Assembly: GCF_900167345.1 (NCBI RefSeq) | Contig: NZ_FUXB01000010.1 | Location: 1 to 64,000, forward strand | Reading direction: 5' to 3' | Source of the DNA: Vibrio cincinnatiensis DSM 19608 | GTDB lineage: Bacteria; Pseudomonadota; Gammaproteobacteria; Enterobacterales; Vibrionaceae | DNA: 64,000 nucleotides | Shown: positions 8,964 through 18,523 of the stretch, piece by piece | Numbering within the stretch: the first letter of the stretch is position 1 | How the letters are laid out: each line of letters starts with the position of its first letter | Position numbers and translations under genes: made by a program | Notes under the pieces: generated by a model | Database searches by the model: none | What the model was told of the DNA's origin: nothing | Seen by the model: the letters and a program-made list of their open reading frames with translations, nothing else

Positions 8964-10724
8964 TTAACCCGCCGATACGCTGGCTGAGCTTTCGGTGGGT
9001 TGTTGGTCAAGTTGTGGACTGAAATCATATTCAGGGAAAAGAAATTCAGCCTCAAATCGAATTTGTTCCGCTCGGCTATAATCCCCCACGCCTTGATAGG
9101 CTAAAATCAAATTGTGATAAAACATTGGGCGTGGCTTATGTCTGATGACTTGTTGTGACCAATCAATATAAGGTTGGATGTACTTCTCTTGTTGTTGATG
9201 CAAGCCGAGGTTCAAGTAAGTGCTGTAGATGGCCCAATCTAAACGATCCTTCCACACCACGGGGTTGGTGACTTTTTGTAAAATGCTTGGATCTTTAGGA
9301 TAAGATTTTTCAAACTGAGTCAGTATGTAATTACTGTGTAAGGCGCTGACCATGTAAAGGCTGGTGGCTATTGGCAGCATTAAACTTGTGACACGTAATA
9401 AAGATTTACTGATTTGGCTAAAGGGAATGAAATGGTATCTTGCGACTCGCTGCTCTATCCAAAACAATAAAATGATGAAGCTTATCCAATGAATGGCCGA
9501 ATGGTAGAACGGATACTCGAGTTGATTATGCAAAGTGATAGGAACCAATAAGGCGAGCATCGCTCGTCTTGTGCCTTTTTTCGCTGAACGTAAGCGGATC
9601 AAGACAAACCCCGCCGCGAGTACAATACCCACTAAAGGCAATAATCCACCTTCTACCCCCCAAAATAAGAGCTCGTTATGAGGATGATCCATCGCAGCAA
9701 GACCAGCCGGATAGTTTGGATTGAGTTGATGTTGCCGAGCGGTGTAAAGAATATATTGAGTTTCAAAATTTCCATACCCATAACCTGTGAAGGGTTTTTC
9801 AATCAGCATGTCCAGCGTTTGTAGGAAAGTGTGCTGGCGAGCACTTTCGAATCCTAATTTTTGAGCAATTCGTTCGCCAGTGCTCTGGCTATACATAGCA
9901 ATAAAGCCGAGTAAGACACCCGCTAGTGAGGCTATAATCCAGTTAATAAAACGCTGTCTTGGTGAAAAGCGATATAAATAGGGTAAGAGTAATATTACCC
10001 CAATCAGTGTCCCCAGCCAGCCAGTGCGTGAGGCTAAAACCATCAACAAAGGTAGCGTGAGTAAGGGGGTTAAATAAAGTAAACCAACTTCTCTGAGGTG
10101 TTTGTTGTATTTTTTTGGTTGGCGAGCCAGTAGGTAGCCTGAGAGAATGAGTCCAGTTGCGAGAAAACTGGCCATGACATTCGGTTGCTGAAAAATACCA
10201 TAAGGGCGGTTGGTAATGGTATCGTATCCGAATGGGTTGCCGGAGGATAAACAGAAGTATTGGAATAGTCCCCACAACGACTGAATAAGGCAAGCGAGTA
10301 TGATATACCAAAGCAGGCGTTGCTTGTGCTTATTACTAAAATGGAATTGTTGTAAAACGACAAAGAAAACCAAGCCTGCCCATAACCCAGTCAGCCGACC
10401 GAGACTTCCTTGCCAATAAGCGTTAGTGTAAAAAATAGGGAGAGAAAGAATGATGCAACAAAGCAATAGAATTAAGGTGAGTTTAGAATAACGAATCACC
10501 TGGTAAGTCGCTAATTGATATAGGCCGATGGCAATGGCAATGCTGACGGCAATCCAAGTGGTGGGGTTAAAAGATAAAGCCAGCCCCGAGCCTCCTGGAT
10601 TTGGCATGAAAAAATGCATCGCCACTAAATAAGCACATCCCACTGCGAGAAGAAATGCTTTATTTAACGGAGCTTTCGGTGTTTGGGGCTCAAGCTGTGT
10701 ACCGCTCAGTAGCAAGGTTGCCAT
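8964..10724 (-). CDS. pglL: PglL-type O-oligosaccharyltransferase (Wzy/O-antigen ligase family)
   Basis: A 586-residue inner-membrane protein with about a dozen helices, a large periplasmic loop with the conserved DHPHNELLFW motif (near residue 345) and a C-terminal Wzy_C_2-like soluble part. PglL enzymes transfer lipid-linked glycans to Ser/Thr of exported proteins, often pilins; O-antigen ligases share the fold. The site directly before uvrA is, from memory, where V. cholerae carries a PglL shown to glycosylate proteins in E. coli, which favours that reading. Start: ATG at 10724 rather than GTG at 10733; ribosome sites are weak for both. No glycan synthesis genes lie beside it, so the donor must be made elsewhere. 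Confidence 0.8.
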   Translation of the reverse strand: MATLLLSGTQLEPQTPKAPLNKAFLLAVGCAYLVAMHFFMPNPGGSGLALSFNPTTWIAVSIAIAIGLYQLATYQVIRYSKLTLILLLCCIILSLPIFYTNAYWQGSLGRLTGLWAGLVFFVVLQQFHFSNKHKQRLLWYIILACLIQSLWGLFQYFCLSSGNPFGYDTITNRPYGIFQQPNVMASFLATGLILSGYLLARQPKKYNKHLREVGLLYLTPLLTLPLLMVLASRTGWLGTLIGVILLLPYLYRFSPRQRFINWIIASLAGVLLGFIAMYSQSTGERIAQKLGFESARQHTFLQTLDMLIEKPFTGYGYGNFETQYILYTARQHQLNPNYPAGLAAMDHPHNELLFWGVEGGLLPLVGIVLAAGFVLIRLRSAKKGTRRAMLALLVPITLHNQLEYPFYHSAIHWISFIILLFWIEQRVARYHFIPFSQISKSLLRVTSLMLPIATSLYMVSALHSNYILTQFEKSYPKDPSILQKVTNPVVWKDRLDWAIYSTYLNLGLHQQQEKYIQPYIDWSQQVIRHKPRPMFYHNLILAYQGVGDYSRAEQIRFEAEFLFPEYDFSPQLDQQPTESSASVSAG

Positions 10725-10743
10725 AAGTCTCACTATCTATAAT

Positions 10744-10777
10744 GAAAAAAGAAACCAGTACTAAGTGACTGGTTTCT
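10744..10777 (-). terminator. Terminator of uvrA
   Basis: Perfect 10-bp stem AGAAACCAGT/ACTGGTTTCT (10750-10759 with 10768-10777). Read on the minus strand the stem runs straight into TTTTTT. It lies between the uvrA stop and the pglL start. Confidence 0.88.
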
Positions 10778-10811
10778 GTACTTTAACGCTTTTTTTTATC
10801 TCAATATAGGG

Positions 10812-13637
10812 TTATCCCATCAATATTGGTTTTAGAAAGCGGGCGGTGTGCGATCCTTCGACTTGCGCCACATCTTCCGGAGTTCCTTCGGCAATAATTA
10901 ATCCACCACCTTGCCCTCCTTCAGGACCCAGATCAACGATCCAGTCAGCGGTTTTAATCACATCAAGGTTGTGTTCAATAACCACCACCGTATTCCCTCT
11001 GTCGCGTAAACGGTGCAGAACGGTTAACAACTGTTGAATATCGTGAAAATGCAGCCCGGTTGTCGGTTCATCAAGGATATACAAGGTTTTTCCTGTATCC
11101 CGCTTAGATAGCTCACGAGCCAGTTTAACCCTCTGTGCTTCGCCTCCAGACAAAGTGGTCGCCGATTGTCCTAACCGAATATAGGATAAACCTACATCGA
11201 TTAACGTTTGTAATTTGCGTGCAATAACGGGAATGGGTTTGAAAAAGGTATGAGCATCTTCGATGGTCATATCCAAAACTTCATCAATGGTTTTCCCTTT
11301 ATAGCGAACTTCCAATGTTTCGCGGTTGTAACGTTTTCCTTTACATGCATCACAAGGGACGTACACATCGGGTAAAAAGTGCATTTCAACTTTGATGACA
11401 CCATCGCCCTGGCAAGCTTCACAGCGTCCTCCTCGTACGTTAAAACTGAATCGCCCTGGCTTATAACCGCGAGAGCGAGACTCTTGAGTCCCAGAGAAAA
11501 GCTCTCGGATTGGGGTGAAAATTCCCGTATAGGTGGCAGGGTTAGAACGAGGTGTACGGCCTATTGGACTTTGATCAATATCGATAACTTTATCAAAGTG
11601 TTCTAGCCCTTTGATGTCTTTATAAGGTGCTGGTGTCGCGGTTGTTGCGCCGTTTAATGCTGTGTGCGCAATACTAAAAAAGGTATCATTAATTAAGGTG
11701 GATTTACCCGAGCCAGAGACACCAGTAACACAAGTGAATAGACCCACCGGAAGTGAGAGGGTGACATTTTTTAGGTTATTGCCTGAAGCACCAATCAACT
11801 GGACGATTTTCTTAGGATCTCGTGCAACGCGCTGCTTGGGAACCTCGATTTTCTTCTCGCCACTTAGATATTGGCCTGTTAGTGAATCGGGCGTGGCAAT
11901 GATTTTTTCCACATCCCCTTCTGCGACAATTGTTCCTCCATGTACGCCAGCCCCAGGGCCAATATCAATGACATGATCCGCCATACGAATGGCATCTTCG
12001 TCATGTTCGACCACTAAAACCGTGTTACCAAGATCTCTTAAGTGGATTAAGGTTTTAAGCAAGCGTTCATTGTCTCGTTGATGAAGGCCAATCGAAGGTT
12101 CATCCAACACATACATAACGCCCACTAATCCCGCTCCAATTTGGCTCGCTAAGCGTATACGTTGGGCTTCACCACCAGACAGCGTTTCAGCACTTCGTGA
12201 TAAGTTTAGATAATTCAGACCAACATTGACCAGAAATTGTAGGCGGTCATTGATCTCTTTCATGACTTTATCGGCAATTTGTGCTCGTTGACCTTCTAAT
12301 TGGAGTGATTGGAAAAACGTTAATGCATCGGCAATGCTCAGTTCGACCACTTCAGGCAATGCTGTGTTATTAATAAACACGTTCCGAGCTTCAATGCGTA
12401 AACGTGTACCATGGCAACTGGCGCAGGGTTTGGTCGAGATATATTTCACTAACTCTTCACGTACGGAGTTGGACTCGGTTTCTCGATAGCGACGTTCTAA
12501 GTTATGCAAAATCCCTTCAAAAGGATGACGTTTTACCCGAGTGTCTCCTCGATCATTAATATACTTAAACTCAATTTCACTGCGCCCCGATCCTTGTAAG
12601 ATCACCTCTTGAATGCGTTTCGGCAGTTTATTAAAGGGGGCATGCAAATCAAAATCGTAGTGTTCAGCCAATGAGGTGAGCATTTGAAAATAGTAATAAT
12701 TTTTTTGATCCCAACCTCGAATGGCCCCTTGTGCAAGGCTTAAATTTGCATCTTGAATCACTCGGCTTGGATCAAAATATTGTTGTACCCCTAAGCCATC
12801 ACAGGTTGGGCATGCGCCTGCTGGGTTATTAAATGAGAATAGGCGAGGCTCCAGTTCACGCATACTATAGCCGCAGTGAGGGCAGGCAAAATTGGCCGAA
12901 AAAATCAATTCTTCACCTTCGTCTTCCATGGGAGCAATCACGACCAGTCCCCCTGACAATGTAAGCGCAGTTTCGAATGATTCGGCTAAACGTTGCTGGA
13001 GATCGCTGCGTACTTTAAAACGATCAACCACCACTTCAATGGTGTGTTTTTTATGTAATTCCAGTGTGGGTGGATCAGAAAGATCACAGGTTTCACCATC
13101 AATTCGCGCTCGAATAAACCCCTGTGCCGCTAAATTCTCTAAGGTTTTAACATGCTCCCCTTTACGCTCTTTAACGATGGGCGCCAGCAGCATCATTCTT
13201 GAGCCTTCCGGTAAAGTTAAGACTTGATCAACCATCTGGCTGATGGTTTGTGCAGCAAGAGGAACATGGTGTTCGGGGCAACGAGGTTCACCCACTCGTG
13301 CGTACAGTAAGCGTAAGTAGTCATACACCTCTGTAATGGTCCCTACGGTTGAACGTGGGTTATGAGAGGTGGATTTTTGTTCTATAGAGATAGCAGGAGA
13401 AAGCCCTTCTATATGGTCTACATCGGGCTTTTCCATTAAAGATAAAAACTGCCTTGCATAGGCGGAAAGGGATTCAACATAACGGCGCTGCCCTTCTGCA
13501 TACAGAGTATCAAAGGCGAGAGAGGATTTTCCCGAGCCAGATAAACCCGTAACCACAATTAATTTATCACGGGGAATCGTCAGGTTAATATTCTTTAAAT
13601 TATGGGTACGAGCGCCACGTACTTCGATTGTGTCCAT
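10812..13637 (-). CDS. uvrA: Excinuclease ABC subunit A
   Basis: ATP-driven DNA-damage sensor of nucleotide excision repair that loads UvrB. At 941 residues it is essentially the E. coli length (940). Two ABC ATPase modules are visible: Walker [10 protein letters not shown] near residue 31 and GVSGSGKST in the second half, with signatures [12 protein letters not shown] and [12 protein letters not shown]. Zinc-finger cysteine pairs occur as CPHCG/CPTCDG and [16 protein letters not shown]. It starts with ATG; the ribosome site is poor. Unlike in E. coli, uvrA is not adjacent to ssb: galU and qstR are inserted between them. A LexA-like site lies 68 bases upstream. Confidence 0.98.
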   Translation of the reverse strand: MDTIEVRGARTHNLKNINLTIPRDKLIVVTGLSGSGKSSLAFDTLYAEGQRRYVESLSAYARQFLSLMEKPDVDHIEGLSPAISIEQKSTSHNPRSTVGTITEVYDYLRLLYARVGEPRCPEHHVPLAAQTISQMVDQVLTLPEGSRMMLLAPIVKERKGEHVKTLENLAAQGFIRARIDGETCDLSDPPTLELHKKHTIEVVVDRFKVRSDLQQRLAESFETALTLSGGLVVIAPMEDEGEELIFSANFACPHCGYSMRELEPRLFSFNNPAGACPTCDGLGVQQYFDPSRVIQDANLSLAQGAIRGWDQKNYYYFQMLTSLAEHYDFDLHAPFNKLPKRIQEVILQGSGRSEIEFKYINDRGDTRVKRHPFEGILHNLERRYRETESNSVREELVKYISTKPCASCHGTRLRIEARNVFINNTALPEVVELSIADALTFFQSLQLEGQRAQIADKVMKEINDRLQFLVNVGLNYLNLSRSAETLSGGEAQRIRLASQIGAGLVGVMYVLDEPSIGLHQRDNERLLKTLIHLRDLGNTVLVVEHDEDAIRMADHVIDIGPGAGVHGGTIVAEGDVEKIIATPDSLTGQYLSGEKKIEVPKQRVARDPKKIVQLIGASGNNLKNVTLSLPVGLFTCVTGVSGSGKSTLINDTFFSIAHTALNGATTATPAPYKDIKGLEHFDKVIDIDQSPIGRTPRSNPATYTGIFTPIRELFSGTQESRSRGYKPGRFSFNVRGGRCEACQGDGVIKVEMHFLPDVYVPCDACKGKRYNRETLEVRYKGKTIDEVLDMTIEDAHTFFKPIPVIARKLQTLIDVGLSYIRLGQSATTLSGGEAQRVKLARELSKRDTGKTLYILDEPTTGLHFHDIQQLLTVLHRLRDRGNTVVVIEHNLDVIKTADWIVDLGPEGGQGGGLIIAEGTPEDVAQVEGSHTARFLKPILMG

Positions 13638-13704
13638 CAGATCAACTCAATGTAATGCCAAGTTGCTCAAGTATTACATAGAGTGAGATGTGTGCAAAGA
13701 ACCA

Positions 13705-13720
13705 CTGGATAAAAAAACAG
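13705..13720 (-). promoter_or_regulatory. Candidate LexA (SOS) box of uvrA
   Basis: CTGGATAAAAAAACAG has the essential CTG-N10-CAG frame and matches 12 of 16 bases of the E. coli consensus. The centre is about 75 bases upstream of the uvrA start, right after the galU terminator. uvrA is an SOS gene in enterobacteria, so the position makes sense. The fourth base (G for T) weakens the call. Confidence 0.55.
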
Positions 13721-13721
13721 T

Positions 13722-13755
13722 AAAAAATAATACCACCCAGTGGGTGGCATTATTT
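13722..13755 (-). terminator. Terminator of galU
   Basis: Long stem ATAATACCACCC/GGGTGGCATTAT with a small loop, followed on the minus strand by a T run (the A run at 13722-13727). It overlaps the start of the uvrA control region. Confidence 0.88.
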
Positions 13756-13771
13756 ACAGGGAGGTGAATCA

Positions 13772-14641
13772 CTAAGACTTTGTTGTCGATTGTTTTGCCA
13801 GCGTGACTTGCTGTTCATTTTGTTGATATAAATGTTCGTAGCAGTAGTTTGTCGCTTCAATGTAGCCTTCTACACTTCCACAATCAAAACGTTTCCCTTT
13901 AAATTTATAGGCAAGAACACATCCCGCTTTGGCCTGTTTTAGCAAGGCATCCGTAATTTGAATTTCTCCACCTTTGCCAGGCTCGGTCTGCTCAATCAGC
14001 TCAAAAATATCAGGCGTAAGAATATAGCGACCAATGATGGCTAAGTTGCTTGGTGCAGTACCCGGTTCTGGCTTTTCGACCATATCATCGACACGGAAGA
14101 GATCGTCTTTAATCATTTCTCCCGCTATCACACCATATTTATGGGTTTCATCAGCAGGAACTTCTTGCACAGCCACAATCGAACAACGAAATTGTTTATA
14201 AAGCGCCACCATTTGCGTCAGAACGCCTTGCTGCTCATTAACGCATAAATCATCCGCCAATACGACGGCAAACGGTTCGTCGCCCACTAATTCTCGCCCG
14301 GTTAGTATGGCGTGACCTAAGCCTTTCATTTCACGCTGACGAATATAGGTAAATTGCGCTGTTTCAATAATTTGTCGAATGTCCACCAACAGCTCTTCTT
14401 TGTTGGTACCACGAATCTGATGTTCCAATTCATAGTTCATATCGAAGTGATCCATGATGGCGTGCTTGCCTCGCCCTGTCACAATACACATGCCAGTCAT
14501 TCCCGCTTGAATCGCTTCTTCGACGCCATATTCAATCAGCGGTTTATTGACGACAGGCATCATTTCCTTTGGCATGGATTTGGTGGCGGGGAGAAAACGG
14601 GTGCCATAGCCAGCTGCCGGGAAAAGGCATTTTTTGATCAT
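13772..14641 (-). CDS. galU: UTP-glucose-1-phosphate uridylyltransferase
   Basis: Makes UDP-glucose for LPS core, capsule, exopolysaccharide and galactose metabolism. The 289-residue protein starts with the nucleotidyltransferase signature AAGYGTRFLPATKSMPKEM, continues with VVLADDLC (metal/UTP site), DMVEKPEPG and GKRFDCGSVEGY, typical of bacterial GalU. Start is ATG with AGGG nine bases upstream. It lies between qstR and uvrA, all on the minus strand, but has its own terminator. Confidence 0.97.
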   Translation of the reverse strand: MIKKCLFPAAGYGTRFLPATKSMPKEMMPVVNKPLIEYGVEEAIQAGMTGMCIVTGRGKHAIMDHFDMNYELEHQIRGTNKEELLVDIRQIIETAQFTYIRQREMKGLGHAILTGRELVGDEPFAVVLADDLCVNEQQGVLTQMVALYKQFRCSIVAVQEVPADETHKYGVIAGEMIKDDLFRVDDMVEKPEPGTAPSNLAIIGRYILTPDIFELIEQTEPGKGGEIQITDALLKQAKAGCVLAYKFKGKRFDCGSVEGYIEATNYCYEHLYQQNEQQVTLAKQSTTKS

Positions 14642-14881
14642 AGTAAAAGCCCTGTTGTTATGAATTATTAATAGAAGAAATTACGGTAACCCTTATTGCA
14701 TAGGGAGAATTTGTTGGTCGTATTGTGCCTCGGTTATAAAACCAATGTGACAACATCGCGTACCGTTAAGTCTGTCTATGTTGAGTCATGAATGACAAAA
14801 GTGCTGTAACTTTACCATGTTCTGTTTTGAGTCTTTAGCACATTCTCGACCTTGTTGGCTGAAAATGTGCTGATTGGCTCA

Positions 14882-15532
14882 TTAAGACAAGATACGTTGA
14901 TTAGCCCACGCAATTGCTTGGGTTCGGTTTTTAACCGATATTTTCTTAAATATTTGGTATAGGTGGGATTTTACCGTAAATTCGCTAATGAATAAGCTTT
15001 CTGCAATGAGCATATTGGAGGCTCCTGTTTGTAAGCAGCGTAAAATCTGAAGTTCTCTTGCGGTTAGATTAATCGTTGCTTTAATTTGATGCTCTTGAAA
15101 AATGTAACGGTAATAGTGTAACAATTGGTTAGAGACATGGCGTGGCAACCAATTTTGCCCATTGATAATTTCTGCTAGCCCATTTGTTAAGTTAGCTGAC
15201 GTTTCTGTTTGATAAAAAACGCCTTTCAGATGGCCAAAACTTAACAACGTATCTGTATGTAAACGTTTATCTACATTAAATAGAATGATTTCCAGATGTG
15301 AACTCGTTAGTTTTAAGGGGGCAAGACGTTGCCGAATTTGTTCGTGTTCCTGAAAATCAAAGAGTAAAATTTTGTGTTTTGAGTGCTGATAAAGATTGAC
15401 GAGTTGTTCTGGTTCAATTTTTGGAATAGGGATAGCAAGTTGTTCTATTGCTTGACTGAGAATTTTTGGGGTAGCGGCTTTCTCATCTAAAGTAAGGTAG
15501 TAGATGGTTCTTGTATAATTTGATCTTGGCAT
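14882..15532 (-). CDS. qstR: LuxR-type regulator QstR (competence and type VI secretion)
   Basis: A 216-residue response-regulator-like protein: an N-terminal receiver-like region without an obvious phospho-acceptor pocket, and a C-terminal LuxR helix-turn-helix (LTARELQILRCLQTGASN, then SEFTVKSHLYQIFKKI). In V. cholerae the gene between galU and ssb is qstR (VC0396). It is switched on by TfoX and HapR and activates DNA-uptake and T6SS genes; position and architecture support the same identity here. The frame extends to a TTG at 15634 without a ribosome site, whereas ATG at 15532 has AAGGA at good spacing, so the shorter form was chosen. No competence gene is beside it. Confidence 0.82.
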   Translation of the reverse strand: MPRSNYTRTIYYLTLDEKAATPKILSQAIEQLAIPIPKIEPEQLVNLYQHSKHKILLFDFQEHEQIRQRLAPLKLTSSHLEIILFNVDKRLHTDTLLSFGHLKGVFYQTETSANLTNGLAEIINGQNWLPRHVSNQLLHYYRYIFQEHQIKATINLTARELQILRCLQTGASNMLIAESLFISEFTVKSHLYQIFKKISVKNRTQAIAWANQRILS

Positions 15533-15692
15533 GACTGCGTCCTTGAGTACGGCAAAGATTGAATAGGGTGCTAACCATGCCGAAAAATAAGGTTTGATGC
15601 GAAACTTGAATTTTTGTTTTGCGTAGTCTTTCAATGTGAAAAGTAATTAAGACTTTTATCAAAACTTAAAAAAGTGAGAGTGGCCGAAAAAA

Positions 15693-15711
15693 ATCGATAC
15701 GGCCTATCGAT
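15693..15711. promoter_or_regulatory. Palindrome in the divergent qstR-ssb control region
   Basis: ATCGATA and TATCGAT form a perfect 7-bp inverted repeat around CGGCC. It resembles, but does not match, the LuxR/HapR-type box (TTGATA-N4-TATCAA): the spacer is one base longer and the inner A/T is exchanged for C/G. It could serve qstR, ssb or both. Confidence 0.4.
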
Positions 15712-15818
15712 GATATGAAGGCGAATTGGCACACTTAGACAGGTGATTGGTACTGATAAGAAAGCATGGTATTCTTACAGACTATTTCTAAATCGAAAGA
15801 TGGTAAACGGAGCAAATA

Positions 15819-16343
15819 ATGGCAACCCGTGGTGTGAACAAAGTTATCTTGATCGGCAACTTAGGCCAAGATCCAGAGGTTCGCTATATGCCGAGTGGCG
15901 ATGCGATGGTCAACTTGACTGTGGCAACTTCAGAAACTTGGCGTGATAAAGCGACCGGCGAACAACGTGAAAAAACAGAATGGCATCGTGTCTCTGTATT
16001 TGGTAAAACCGCTGAATTTATTGGTGAATATGCCAAAAAAGGCACACAAGTCTATATTGATGGACAACTACAAACTCGTAAATGGCAAGACCAGCAAGGC
16101 CAAGAGAGATACACCACTGAGGTTGTCGTTCGTTGGCCAACAGGTGAAGCTCAGATCTTAGGCAATCGAGGTCAACAAAGTGGTTCTCCAGCACAAGGTG
16201 GCATGAATCAAGGTCAACAAAGTAACTGGGGGCAGCCACAGCAGCCGGCGGCTCATTCTTCTCGACCACCGCAACAGCCTGCGGCTTCTCAGCCTCAATA
16301 CAATGAACCACCAATGGATTTTGACGACGACATCCCATTCTAG
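15819..16343 (+). CDS. ssb: Single-stranded DNA-binding protein
   Basis: Homotetrameric protector of single-stranded DNA in replication, recombination and repair, and of incoming DNA in competence. The 174 residues hold an N-terminal OB fold ([20 protein letters not shown] to about residue 110), a Gln/Pro/Gly-rich flexible linker, and the acidic interaction tip DFDDDIPF that recruits partner proteins. Start is ATG with GGAG eight bases before it. It is divergent from qstR; I saw no LexA box in front of it. Confidence 0.98.
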   Translation: MATRGVNKVILIGNLGQDPEVRYMPSGDAMVNLTVATSETWRDKATGEQREKTEWHRVSVFGKTAEFIGEYAKKGTQVYIDGQLQTRKWQDQQGQERYTTEVVVRWPTGEAQILGNRGQQSGSPAQGGMNQGQQSNWGQPQQPAAHSSRPPQQPAASQPQYNEPPMDFDDDIPF

Positions 16344-16356
16344 TCATTTATTTGTA

Positions 16357-16386
16357 AAAAAAGCCGCGTATTCCGCGGCTTTTTTA
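16357..16386 (+). terminator. Terminator of ssb
   Basis: Stem AGCCGCG/CGCGGCT with loop TATTC (16369-16373), extended by A/T pairs and a T run. Confidence 0.93.
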
Positions 16387-16522
16387 TATATTGAACAAGT
16401 GATTTATTATGTTGGTTATATAATTGTTGCTTATGCAGCGAGTTTGTTTATCTTTTTAACCATGCTCAGTGGTATATTAGTTCCGTTTTCTTAATCGGTG
16501 GGTGAAAAGGAAATTCAGTTTC

Positions 16523-18517
16523 ATGCGCTATACCCCAACTCTTAAGCTGAGTACACGTCTAGCCGCTTTTGTTACTTTGATCGTAACAAGTGCGATGTTT
16601 ATTCTTTTTCTCGGGGGAACTCTCTCTTTTCAGAAGATGGGGCAAGAGTATTTGAATCACTACCTCAGTAATATTGTGGAGGTGGTGGATAAAGAGCTAG
16701 GCGATCCTGAAGCTGTGGATTCAATGCAACGTTGGATACCTAAAATGTTACAAGCCTCGAATATTGTAGAAATGCAGCTCTCTTCTGAGGCTGGGGTTGT
16801 TTACAGTTTCACTGATCCCTCATCCCGGATTGCTCTTGATCGTTTATATCATGCTGACTTTTCTTTATCTCGTCATCACGGATATACAATACATTTCAAG
16901 GCTGTCCCCCCTTATTTCAGCTATAGCTACTCAATGGGGACGATGGGGTCAATTTCTTTAGCTGTCGCCTTGATCATTTTTTGTTTAGTGCAAGGTGTTA
17001 AATGGTTGAAAGAACAACTTCTGGGCTCAGAATTGCTTGAAGAGCGAGGGCGAATGATTCTCGCTGGAAGAGTTGAACAGTATGCCAAAGGTGATGAGCG
17101 AGAGTGGCCTTACACAGCCAGTAAGGCGATGGATTCTTTAATCGAAGAATTACAAGATGCTCGGCAAGAACGAAGTCGTTTTGATGGATTTATTCGTAGC
17201 CAAACGTTTCTTGACCAATTAACCGGATCCGCTAACCGCGTGTTGTTTGACAGTAAATTAGAGTCCGGTTTATTGGAAAGTGGAGCTCGTGGTGGTGTCA
17301 TTATGATACGACTTGATGAACTAGAGTTGCTGAGAGAGGAGTTGGGTAAACGAATTGCCGATGATTTAGTCGTGGAAGTGGGGGAGTGTCTTTCCAATAT
17401 TATTGCTCGCTATCCAGATGTGATTTTATCTCGTTACTATGAGTCGGTCTTTGCGATATTCATGCCTCATCAAAATTCAAAAGAAGTCGCTCATGTGGCA
17501 AGTCAATCTCTGAAATTTATCGAAAAAATTATACCGCCTCTTCCTCTTGATCGTGATAACTGGGTTCATATTGGTATGAGTATGTATCAGGAAGGGGAGC
17601 GACGAGGTCGAATCATCGATGAAGTTGAAACCGCTTTACGTAGTGCCCAGATGCAAGGCGGAAATGCTTGGAGTCGTTTTAATAAAGTGGCACGGGTGGA
17701 GGATGAACGAGGTAGTGTTCGATGGCGAACCTTGTTTGATCAAATTCTTCTTCCTGAAAAAATCAGTTTATTCCGACAGGCGTGCTATTTAATTACTGCA
17801 TCGAATGACTTAACATTAGTGCATTATGAACTTTTTGCGCGTATTTACGATTCAGATCAAGGTTTACTCAAAGCTTCTCGGTTTATTTCTGCTGTAGAAA
17901 CAGTGGGATATGAAATGGTTCTTGATCGTGCGGTGTTCATTCGTACTCTAGAATTGATCCGAAATGAACAAACAACAGAGTGCTATTCGGTTAATCTCCA
18001 TGTTGTTCCTTTTTCCGATAAGATGTATTGGCGATGGTTTCGCAATGAATTAATGCAATTACCTAGTGCTTTGCGCTCAAGGCTTTCTTTTGAGTTTGCT
18101 GAAGGACGATTAGTTCAGCATTTAGATTATATGCGCCCTGTCATGAAGATGATCCGCGGCTTAGGATGTCAGTTAGTGGTGGGGCAAGCTGGGCGTACGA
18201 TAGTGACGACTCACTATATTAAAGATTTACGTATTGATTACCTCAAACTTCATCGAAGTTTGATCAAGAACATTCACCAACGCCATGAAAATCAACTGTT
18301 TGTACGCAGTCTGATTGGGGTTTGTAGTGGTACTCCAACTCAAGTGATTGCGGTTGGAGTTGAAAATGAAGCAGAGTGGCAATGCTTACTCTCTTTGGGT
18401 GTTAATGGCGTTCAAGGACGGTTGTTTGACGCAGAGCAACCTTTGTCGGTTCCTTTCCCTTCAAGCAATCCGCCCCATGTTAAGCCTGGTAAAAGAAACC
18501 GATGGCGGACGAAGTAG
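16523..18517 (+). CDS. csrD: CsrD/MshH, degenerate GGDEF-EAL regulator
   Basis: A 664-residue inner-membrane protein with two helices (about residues 13-33 and 136-160) framing a periplasmic part, then a coiled linker, a GGDEF-like domain and an EAL-like domain. Both catalytic motifs are lost: the GGDEF position reads RYYESVFAIF and the EAL position reads HYELFAR (near residue 433), so cyclic di-GMP synthesis or hydrolysis is not expected. Homologues (CsrD; MshH in Vibrio) target CsrB-type RNAs for RNase E decay and affect biofilm. It heads the msh cluster. Start: ATG 16523 behind AAAGGAA, rather than GTG 16502, which has no ribosome site. Confidence 0.9.
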   Translation: MRYTPTLKLSTRLAAFVTLIVTSAMFILFLGGTLSFQKMGQEYLNHYLSNIVEVVDKELGDPEAVDSMQRWIPKMLQASNIVEMQLSSEAGVVYSFTDPSSRIALDRLYHADFSLSRHHGYTIHFKAVPPYFSYSYSMGTMGSISLAVALIIFCLVQGVKWLKEQLLGSELLEERGRMILAGRVEQYAKGDEREWPYTASKAMDSLIEELQDARQERSRFDGFIRSQTFLDQLTGSANRVLFDSKLESGLLESGARGGVIMIRLDELELLREELGKRIADDLVVEVGECLSNIIARYPDVILSRYYESVFAIFMPHQNSKEVAHVASQSLKFIEKIIPPLPLDRDNWVHIGMSMYQEGERRGRIIDEVETALRSAQMQGGNAWSRFNKVARVEDERGSVRWRTLFDQILLPEKISLFRQACYLITASNDLTLVHYELFARIYDSDQGLLKASRFISAVETVGYEMVLDRAVFIRTLELIRNEQTTECYSVNLHVVPFSDKMYWRWFRNELMQLPSALRSRLSFEFAEGRLVQHLDYMRPVMKMIRGLGCQLVVGQAGRTIVTTHYIKDLRIDYLKLHRSLIKNIHQRHENQLFVRSLIGVCSGTPTQVIAVGVENEAEWQCLLSLGVNGVQGRLFDAEQPLSVPFPSSNPPHVKPGKRNRWRTK

Positions 18518-18523
18518 TAATAA

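Noticed and set aside
14838..14871. AGCACATT/AATGTGCT inverted repeat after qstR as a terminator
   Set aside because: The loop is long, the stem is only 8 bp and the T run is missing; too weak to list as a feature.
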